NCBI RefSeq assembly: GCF_029227915.1
Contig: NC_079876.1
Coordinates: forward strand, 5,580,001-5,644,000
DNA from: Hydractinia symbiolongicarpus
Lineage: Eukaryota > Cnidaria > Hydrozoa > Anthoathecata > Hydractiniidae
Length of the DNA: 64,000 nucleotides
Direction: 5' to 3'
Shown: one piece after another, positions 55,816-64,000 of the stretch
How positions within the stretch are numbered: the stretch's first letter is position 1
Layout of the letters: every line of letters starts with the position of its first letter
Program-made: the position numbers and the translations under genes
Notes under the pieces: model-generated
Told to the model about the DNA's origin: nothing
The model's input: the letters and a program-made list of their open reading frames with translations, nothing else
Database searches by the model: none

Positions 55816-56160
55816 CTGCAATTTATAAATACAACAGTAGTTATTCTGAATGTAAAAATAAATACTCTGTATACGTATAGTTTAAAGCATTTAGCTATTT
55901 GTTTGTTACTAACTGTATGTTAACATCGTCTTTAGCGCTCTAAAGTCGATGATCTTATTTTTTTGAAAGCTTTTTGTTAAAAAACAAAAAAACAAAAAAC
56001 GTGTATTATCTTGCTTGGCAATATAATTAAGTAAAATTCTAATGCATAAGCGTTGACAAAAAAAAAAAAAAAAAAAAAAACAGAATTAAAGTTCGTGATG
56101 CTCAATAAATGTAGCAACATTTTTAAGATTGGGGGCACAGCAAAAAGATAATTGCCTCAC

Positions 56161-56202
56161 CTCCATTTTCTTGATTTGGCTTTTTAAATTCTCTTCTATC
56201 TC
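56161..56202 (-). CDS. 42-nt coiled-coil mini-exon, copy 2
   Basis: Identical to the exon at 53136-53177, in the recent duplicate. Confidence 0.6.
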
Positions 56203-57179
56203 CTGTAATTCAAAGCGATAAAAACTTTATACTTCCACACTTTGTTGATTGGTGTAAAATTTATATATAACGTTCTATCACAGCCATATGTATGGAAAAT
56301 CTCTTGAGCTGATTGGTAAGACTATTACGGAAAACCATACTTAATTATATATTCATTTTCATCATTTTATCCAATGTTATTTTTATCATTTTACCCAAAA
56401 TTAACGTTTTTGTATATAGCTAAATTAAAATTTGAACCACTTAAGTCTTACACAAGAAAATCCATAAATTTTAAGCAGAGTAAATTAAGCCGGCATCGAT
56501 CAGTAAAACAAGCCGGCAAGAATTTCAACATAGATTGTGAACAGAAAATAACCAACCAATCTTATTTTTGGAACATTTTGAATCTTAGTGTGTTAATAAA
56601 CGTTGCAATAATCGGTAAAAGATTTAGTCGGTCGAAAATATAGTCAGTTAAAATGGTTTGTTGGCAAAAAACATCGGTACAAAGTATTAGTCCCAGAGCT
56701 AAAACTTGGTCACTTTTGCAGATGGTTCAAGACGAACGTCTTTCTTGTTTTTATTTACATTGCTTCGTAAGCATAAGAAAAAATTAGATAAATGTTAAAA
56801 CAGTAGCGCCACAATGATCAAAAAATCACAACTGTTCGTCCGAAGCCTAATTTATAAAAACAGGAGTTTTGAAAATGAACCAAATGTAAATGTTATCTTA
56901 CTGGCTTATTTGTACGCGTGTTTGCAATTTCAATGAACTTATAGAACTCTTTTATACTGGGTACTTATAACGATTAGTGAAGTATATTATGGACGGATGA
57001 TGAAAAAAATATTCTACATTGTCGCTAACACAAGCAGCAAAACAAGTAAACATGACATTTTAGAAAGGCTATCACACTTATCTTGGTTAGTCATTAAACT
57101 TAAAGTTTCTTTAAGGTATCTCTAAAAGAACTGGTGCAGTTCTGTACAGAGCTTCAAATCATTATTTTATAAAAATTAC

Positions 57180-57254
57180 CTCCACGCGAGCCTCCAAAGC
57201 AGAAACTCTCTCCTCTTGTGTGCGCATGTATAATCTCAGCCATTCTGGTGCGTT
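57180..57254 (-). CDS. 75-nt mini-exon
   Basis: Preceded by TTTTCAG and followed by GTAATT on the minus strand. Encodes NAPEWLRLYMRTQEERVSAL, then EARVE; the second half fits a coiled coil. 25 codons, phase 0. A single copy, so there is no comparative support. Confidence 0.5.
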
Positions 57255-57375
57255 CTGAAAATAAGATAATTGGTATCAATATTACTAAGAAATACATTTA
57301 TGACGCAAATGGTTAATTTATTGACTTTAAGTAAAATTATTTTTAATTAATGGTAGCATATAGGGCACAATGTAA

Positions 57376-57548
57376 TCTCTATAATAATAGCCGTCGTCTG
57401 TCTGTCTCTGCGCGGACCCCCGCTAAGTTAGAAAATGATGTTACGGAAACACGAATATCAAATGCGATATATTCTTATCCACTTTGTTGCCACGGGTAAA
57501 TTTTAAAGGACGGGCGAACCCGTGGATTTTTCCACGGGCAACGACTAG
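57376..57548 (+). mobile_element. Mini-Helitron, 173 bp
   Basis: Starts TCTCTATAATAATAGCCGTC after A and ends with a perfect hairpin CCCGTGGA-TTTT-TCCACGGG (57519-57538), CAACGA and CTAG (57545-57548) before T. Insertion between A and T, the TC start, the 3' hairpin and the CTAG end are the Helitron hallmarks. Confidence 0.88.
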
Positions 57549-58452
57549 TTATATATATAATACGGCGATATGGACAAAAATCAGACTAAGAAACAAGTTC
57601 TACAGCAGTCTGTTGTTTTTATAGCGTAATAGAACGCTTAGGGAATTGCGCGCGTAATGATGTAACCGGTTTTTATATGCTGGCTTCATACCGACTTAGA
57701 ATAAAAAAAACATTGCCAAAATCTTGCAAATTAAAAAAGCTTATAAAAAATTATGCAGTTTTAAAAGTTCATATAAAATATACAGCCGAGCGTATTTAAA
57801 CTAAGTATTTCACACACTGCTACCTCTCCTAGCTTTTTATATTTTATAATTTTACTATTTATAGTAATTATATTTACTATACTATTTTTAATTATACTAT
57901 TATTCTGAACTTCAAAAAAAGCTAAAGGGGCAACGAAACGATTCAATAATCTAAATCCCTGCAAATTTTGAAGAATGGCGTGTAATAAACGAGGTGCTAG
58001 AAATTAAACTTACTATCGAACACATGGACGTTTGGACAACCTGTTTAATAATTAATTTTTTATGTTGAATTTGAACCTTTTTTATTTTATTTTCTAAATC
58101 AGTATTTTTTGGCGATAAAATAAAGTTCGGTCTGTAAAATATATTAAATGTTGGTAAATCAAAAGTTTGTTTTGACGATGGAACAGAAACAACACGAGAA
58201 ACTGTATTTGTTATTCGGATGCTTAATATTATATTTAAGATGACTTAAGTTCTTTTTGTCCTCGGCGATCATGAACTTTTTCATCGCCATTAGCCTAACC
58301 TTTTTGACAGTCACTAAAGCCAAAAACCAACAGCCGTTTCGTAGTCCCTTGAAGCTATTTGTTTGTTTATTAAACACATGTTAACTTCGCTTCTTTTGTA
58401 AACATCTTTGACAAACTCCCGGCCAATATAATTTCTACGCTAATGAACTTAC

Positions 58453-58524
58453 TTCAATATTTTGTTGTTGCTCGATTTGTTGTTTTGCATTGTTCAATTC
58501 TTTCAGAATCTTTTTATTATTTTC
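58453..58524 (-). CDS. 72-nt coiled-coil mini-exon, diverged copy
   Basis: TTGCAG before, GTAAGT after. Encodes the same 24 residues as the copies at 52.7 and 55.8 kb; five third-position differences, all silent. Confidence 0.62.
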
Positions 58525-59135
58525 CTGCAATTTATAAATACAACAGAAGTTATTCTGATTTCAGAAAAAAATATTTTATATACGTATAATCTAAAAATTT
58601 AGCTATTTATTTGTTACTAACTGCATGTTAACGTTTTTTAATGCTTGGCAATATAATTAAGTAAAAGTCTACTGTATATGTGATGACAAAACCAGAATTA
58701 GGGTTCGTGATACATAATAAATGTAGCAATATTTTTAGGATTGAGGGGAGACGCACAGCAAAAAGTACCCGTGGTGTTTATAACTGCAACATTTGAGTTC
58801 ATTAACTAAATTTTTTTTTTTTAAACTACCTTTTTTTGGGCTGTAACAAAATTATTTACCAAAGCAGGACTGCAATTTTAGCCAATTTTAAATTTGCACC
58901 TATTATGTGTATGACATATCATTTAATCCCGAATATATGCTAACAAAGAGATTTATTTTCGGACCCCAGTGTTAAAATTAATGACGTTGAATGTTTTAAA
59001 ACCATAATATAGAGAAGTTACTACGTATTAAACTTTTTTTGTAAAAACAAGCCGACGATGTTGGGTACAATAATGCACAAAAAATTAATGACATGTAACT
59101 AATTAGTCAACAGTTATTGCAGAAAATTGCCTCAC

Positions 59136-59177
59136 CTCCATCTTTTTTATTTGACTTTTCAAATTCTCTTCAATCAC
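59136..59177 (-). CDS. 42-nt coiled-coil mini-exon, diverged copy
   Basis: Encodes VIEENLKSQIKKME; only the first residue differs from the other copies. Its acceptor reads TCGAG rather than TACAG, which is weaker. Confidence 0.55.
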
Positions 59178-59199
59178 CTCGAATTTAAGCTACAAAAAC

Positions 59200-60420
59200 T
59201 TACACAACTCAAATTCAGTGTCTGTCATTTTGATATTGAAAATTATTGACAAACAAAGAAGGCAACAGAGTGCTCGAATATTAACCTAAACTAAAAAAAA
59301 TATATGCCATATTACCATATCAGAAGAAAAAAAGTAAATTATTGTTTATTACTTAACAAATTCTTGAATCTATACTGGTGCATTCTAACATACGAAGAAA
59401 CAAAAAAAGGTAATTTGTTAAAAAGAGGTAGCTACATGTTACAGACATGTAGCTCTATCTGTTGCACTGCCGTTGTACATCTATATGTAGAAGTTACATA
59501 CTGCAATCCAATTGTGGATATTTTCAGGATAGTTAAAACTAAATAAAAAAAAGAAAACAATATAATGACACATCAACAAAAAGCAAACAGAACCAATGTC
59601 AGCTTAACGCTGTTCGAAGTGATAAAACATAAATTTAAGAAGAAGTATAAATATAACATGTTCTGAGAACTTACGTAAGAATCGTGAAAGCAATTTTTTG
59701 CTAATTCCGACGCTAAAATATTATCGACTAGTACAGCTCATAATACGATAAGATTTGGAATAAAGAAACTACGGACGTGCCATCCCAAATGATTTACATT
59801 TTATGATTATTGCTGTTCAAAAAGATTAAACAAAATTATAGAAGCTATATGCTGTAGTAAACAGGATACCTTTATGAAATGCATTCCAATTCCAAAGGTA
59901 AATCATGCAGACAGGAAAGTAAAGCTTACAACTTGATTTAATTTTCTTAAGTTTTTTAGGATAGATCATTTTAACTTGCTAATAAATTGAGAATAATATT
60001 GATTTTTTATCTGTAACAAGAAACTGATTTGAATTTTAATCACTTGATCTATGCGTTGATTTAAAATTGTCATCGGCGATATGAATAAAAATTCAAAAAG
60101 ATTTACTTCTGCATCAGGCAAAGAGAGCAATTTAATTGTTACTTTACGAAAAAATCGCCACCAATTACGACAAGTTTTTATTATTTTGGATTAGATGAAT
60201 CAGAATTTCTACAGTAAATACAAGGAGTTCTACTCTGACTTAGAAGTATTTGTATATTCATATATGTATATTTCATCATTACCTAATCTGGTGACAAATA
60301 TATTTGTGTAATGATAAGGGTAAACATTACGTTTTACGGAAAAAGATGTTATTTAAGTAATTTTAAAAACCACGGTGCATGTTAAAGTTAATAACTGCTT
60401 TGTCGCCAAAACATATTTGC
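59200..60420. other. AT-rich stretch, no supported gene
   Basis: Probably intronic if the mini-exon gene is real. A possible donor (TTAC-GTAAGTTCT, minus strand) lies near 59672 without a clear exon. Confidence 0.4.
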
Positions 60421-60429
60421 TCATATTTA

Positions 60430-61210
60430 CATAAATATTAATCGTTGGGTTGCAAGAGTTGCAAGGGCTGTCTGGGTGCGTTTTCTCCAACCCTAGGTGT
60501 CCCTATGGCAGTAACAAAATATATAAAATAAGTAACACGTACAGAACGAAAAATTCTTCTTCTTTTGGTGCATCGACACCTCTGTTGACACTAAAAAGGT
60601 AGCATATGCGTAAATATATTTCAAATCTGGAATATTTTGTCTTGAGGTCTTAAAACAGTATTAAAAAACGAATGTAAAAACATAGGTATCCTTTCTATTG
60701 GAATCAAAAGCAGTTAATATTTTGTCTGAGTGTTTTAAATGCACATTATCTCCCTATGGTAGTAGCAAAAATAGATACATCAAATAATACGTACGGATCG
60801 ATAATTTCCGCAACGGGTGGATTGACACCTTCGTTGACACGACAAAACGTAAAGTGTTAACACATATGTGAATCTCTTTTAAAACCATTGGTTAGAATAA
60901 ATATATTCTATATTACAAGTATATTTTTATAGGTATCCTTTCTATTAATGAAACGGAGTTAATATTTTGTCTGAGTGTGTTAAATGCACATTTTATTTCC
61001 CTTTGGTAGTACCAAAAATAGATACATCAAATAATACGTACGGATCGATAATTTCTGCAACGGGTGGATTGACACTTTCGTTGACACGACAAAATGTAAG
61101 TTGCTAACACATAGTAAATCTTTCTTAAATTCACGGGTTAGAATAAATATATTCTATATTACAAGTATATTTCAAATTTTGAATATTTTGTCTTAAGGTT
61201 TTCCCGTAAA
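60430..61210 (+). repeat. Three ~250-bp tandem units
   Basis: ACGTACGGATCGATAATTT occurs at about 60789 and 61036, and a diverged ACGTACAGAACGA at about 60537. Each is followed by GGTG-AT-GACAC and TTGACAC. Confidence 0.8.
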
Positions 61211-61646
61211 GTGTAGAAAGATGTCCTATATGTCGATCATTGCTCTGTAAGTTTTATCGAGATATTTTTAATTCACTTTCTGTATATTAACAAACGGATG
61301 GAATCTACTTTAGATACTTTGTGCAAAAGCAAGTGTCTTTTTTTATTCTTACCTATTTTCTTTTTTTCTTCTTTTTCTTTCTTTTACCCACGGCTGATAA
61401 TCAGGCCTATGATTTATGATAGTAACAAATTATTTATGCTAACTAAAATGTAATTTTTCTTAAACACATTTATAGCAATAAAATATAAATAAACTTACAC
61501 ATTCTTCTTACATTTTCTTTTTGGATTCTAAAATGATAATCAAAGTAGTAAAATTAAAATTCAAATACGAAAAATGAAAGGTTGTAATTGTAGTTTAATT
61601 GTATTAATGTATTACTCTAAGATATAGAACCACATAAAAAACTTAC

Positions 61647-61715
61647 TCTTCTAATATTCCGGTATAAAAAATTTTTTTTTTCATTTCTGAATTAGACAAC
61701 TTGGTTTTGGCATCC
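61647..61715 (-). CDS. 69-nt candidate mini-exon
   Basis: TTACAG before, GTAAGT after. Only one frame is open (DAKTKLSNSEMKKKIFYTGI, then LEE), needing phase 2 at both ends. It does not match the phase-0 exons, so membership in the same gene is doubtful. Confidence 0.3.
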
Positions 61716-61917
61716 CTGTAAGTTAAGAAGAATACGCATTTTTAAGTGCGTAATAACTGTAATTTAAATCTAATTGGAAAACACATTGCTTTTTCAATTC
61801 TACTGATTTGTGCCACAAAAAGAAAACAGAAATTTATGAATATGCATGATAGTTAATGGTCTTAATATCTCTAAATTAAAATTAACCCAATGCTGCATAA
61901 AAATGAAGTCCTGCAAC

Positions 61918-62610
61918 TGACCACTTGTTATCACACTATACAATGTGCTCTATGAAGGATGTGTTGTAATTTTCGTAACAAAATTAAAAAGTTACTTCTA
62001 GCGACTCCATGTGGTGATGAAACACAAAGCGAGTAGTTGAGTGTCATTTATTGATGTCAGTAGTATTAGAGAAACATTCGGTTCCAATTGTTAGGAACAT
62101 TTTTTTAAAAAAAATACAATAATTGCATCTCATACATCCTCTGCAGTTTTTGAACAGCATGGTTGTTGCTGTAGTTGTTGTTCCTTTTGTTGTGCATTTT
62201 TCTACATATACATAATAATTAAAAAAAAAATTCTTAGTCTCGAATTGAGATAATTTATGTTTAATGTTTTTTACAAAGTAGATATTATTTCGCAACATGT
62301 GTGTTGCGAAATAATGCCTACCTATGCTGAATATAAATGTCCTGAAAATGACCACTTGTTATCGCACTATACAATGTGCACTATGACGAATGGGTTTTTT
62401 TTTATACTAGTATAATCATTTTACCATCGGTCCAAAAATGTAACTTTCAACTTTAAAATTAACACTTTATTTAAAATTTATAAAAGTAATTTTTAACGAC
62501 CCATGCGGTGACTAAGCACAAAGCGAGTAGTTGAGAGTCATTTATTGACGTCAGTAATATTAGAGAAATATTTGTTTAGAATTGTTAAGGATACTGTAAG
62601 GGTATAGACA
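61918..62610 (+). repeat. Direct duplication, ~430-bp spacing
   Basis: GACCACTTGTTATC-CACTAT to CACAAAGCGAGTAGTTGAG and GTCATTTATTGA-GTCAGTA occurs twice (from about 61918 and 62349), with the candidate exon at 62136-62201 between. Confidence 0.8.
62136..62201 (-). CDS. 66-nt Gln-rich candidate mini-exon
   Basis: Preceded by a T-rich run and TATGTAG, followed by GTATGAG on the minus strand. Encodes KNAQQKEQQLQQQPCCSKTA, then ED. A similar Gln-rich start after TATGTAG (ESKKQQQQQQC) occurs near 63935, but its donor is unclear. Confidence 0.4.
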
Positions 62611-64000
62611 CATATTCAGTATATTCATTATTTCGGAAAAATTATGTTTTTTCTTCAAAATAATTTATTAAATATAAAAGCAAATTAAATTGTCCACATC
62701 TTTGTTTTTCATTAAAACGTTCCGCCCCCTTAACGGTTTTTTGTTAATAACTCGTTATTGCTATGATATATGGCTCTGATACTTACTGAGTTTAAATATT
62801 TATGTATTTGACAACTGCATGCATGTTGGTTTTTGTTATTAATTGAAGAAAGTTAAGATTAAATTGTTCGTAACATGTTCTTGACTAAGCAATAGACTAT
62901 ATACTGCCAAATTTAGCTTTTTTCAAATGTATTTCATTTTTTTTTTCTGAGCAATGTCCGGCGGCGAAACTATGCTAAATGTGTTTACGATGACGCATAA
63001 TTTTCGGTAAATTTTCTTAACTTTGATTTTATTGCGACTTAGTATCATTGTAAGTTTTATTAGCTTTACTGGACTAACAATCATTTTGTTGTCATAAAGG
63101 TGGTATAAATAAAAATTGCTTTAACATGAATTTTCCCATCAGTTATATCAATTTCTGATTACGTCATACCCGTCTAATGGGAAACGGGTGAGTTGACCAA
63201 GTTTTGGGTTGTAAGCCTAATTTGGAGGGTGGTCTCATTTACCAACACGGAGATGATGTCGATTATTTTTGTTCTTTTCTGATAATTTTCCAAGACACAT
63301 GGTACACACATTTCTGAATGAAAAAATGTGCTTTGGCTCGTCTTTGCTAACGTCAGAAAACTTTTTAAACCATAATATCTCTTTAACGCTTCTAAAAACA
63401 CATCGTTTATAGGGTCATGTCTTTAGGACAAAAATTTCATTCTCTTCACTTGAGATTCATCAGGTTAACAAATTTATAAAGAAAAACTGTGCAAATTTAA
63501 AAGATACTTACAAGGGACGTCGCCACAATAAAATTAGTAAAGCCATTGCAGTGTACTTATAAGTTTGAGGTAACTTGTAAACGGGTGCAGATAGATGACA
63601 TTATCTCCTGCATAGGTGTGTAGGGAATACTTACGATCAATATTAGGCCAAGTCTTCTAAGATTGGTTCTAAGATCACACGTTTTAAAAAAGACGGGTCA
63701 AAAATGTCATCAAAAAATCTCTTTAAACGATCGTCAAAACCACACGATTTATTAACCAGTGTATAAAAATACACATTGATAGCATTGGAACAACAAGATC
63801 TCATGGGCCTTTAGACTAACATACAACGTAACATTTTAACCCTTACTTTTACGTTATCCTTTTTTCTCTTATTATTTGCTTATTTTTCAGCAGCCCCAAG
63901 CATTGTTGTTGCTGTTGCTGCTTTTTACTTTCCTACATATTAAAAAGAATTAAACTATTTTGATTAAATCGTGTCCTCAAATACATTTTCCAACACAAAA
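62611..64000. other. AT-rich stretch, no complete gene
   Basis: The minus strand has two good donor-like sites (CCTT-GTAAGTATC near 63517, GATC-GTAAGTATT near 63633). MALLILLWRRP just before the first could be an exon-1 start. 63180-63430 shares text with 43440-43710. Confidence 0.35.

Larger units (their letters stand above)
53865..56720. repeat. 2.9-kb duplicated segment, copy 2
   Basis: Second copy of 50839-53738; ends at CACTTTTGCA (56720). Mini-exons lie at 56161-56202 and 55744-55815. Confidence 0.95.
57720..59195. repeat. Diverged third copy of the duplicated unit
   Basis: From GCAAATTAAAAAAGCTTAT onward it follows 51910-53180 with many substitutions and indels. It holds both mini-exon homologues and the 120-bp text found at the duplication junction. 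Confidence 0.8.

Overview
This window looks like a piece of an AT-rich animal genome, most likely a cnidarian and perhaps a hydrozoan. That is an inference from the mix of elements: a Polinton/Maverick, BEL/Pao, Penelope-like and non-LTR retroelements, piggyBac, Helitrons and introns. I cannot name the species, and I found no intact conventional host gene.

Layout. 109-2046 holds a broken HECT ubiquitin-ligase-like gene. About 5400-6220 (minus strand) is a decayed DDE integrase-like gene. 6640-21156 is a 14.5-kb Polinton with ~495-bp terminal inverted repeats and a 5-bp CAAAT flank on both sides. 23577-29575 is a 6.0-kb BEL/Pao LTR retrotransposon with short LTRs and a perfect 5-bp target duplication (TATGT), itself carrying a tRNA-derived SINE. 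31999-32711 is a Penelope-like fragment. About 33299-36384 is a non-LTR retrotransposon on the minus strand. 36.5-41.8 kb holds Gly/Ala-rich and purine-rich low-complexity DNA. 42.36-43.4 kb is a piggyBac pseudogene. 45257-46669 and 57376-57548 are long and short members of one Helitron family. 47-64 kb is intron-like and repeat-rich, with several tandem arrays, a 2.9-kb near-identical duplication, and very short coiled-coil exons on the minus strand.

The Polinton is the main coherent system. Rightward genes: protein-primed PolB, a coiled-coil protein, two small membrane proteins, a packaging ATPase, a small unknown protein, a Fic protein, a Bro-N protein and an acidic protein. Leftward genes: integrase, a small virion-type membrane protein and the double-jelly-roll major capsid protein. 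A large coiled-coil/membrane protein diverges from the capsid gene across 33 bp, and a leftward gene starts inside the right TIR. Together they supply replication, integration, DNA packaging and capsid building. I see no adenain-like protease. PolB and the integrase each carry a frame break, so this copy is probably no longer autonomous, although most other genes are open.

The most interesting points are: a Fic enzyme with an intact active site and an apparent inhibitory motif inside a Polinton; a 54-residue N-terminal module encoded within both TIRs, so that two different proteins start with it; an AATAAA-ATG start signature at many genes with a compact gene-junction motif; a DRLAA motif shared by two proteins; and mini-exons at 52-59 kb whose diverged copies differ almost only at synonymous sites.
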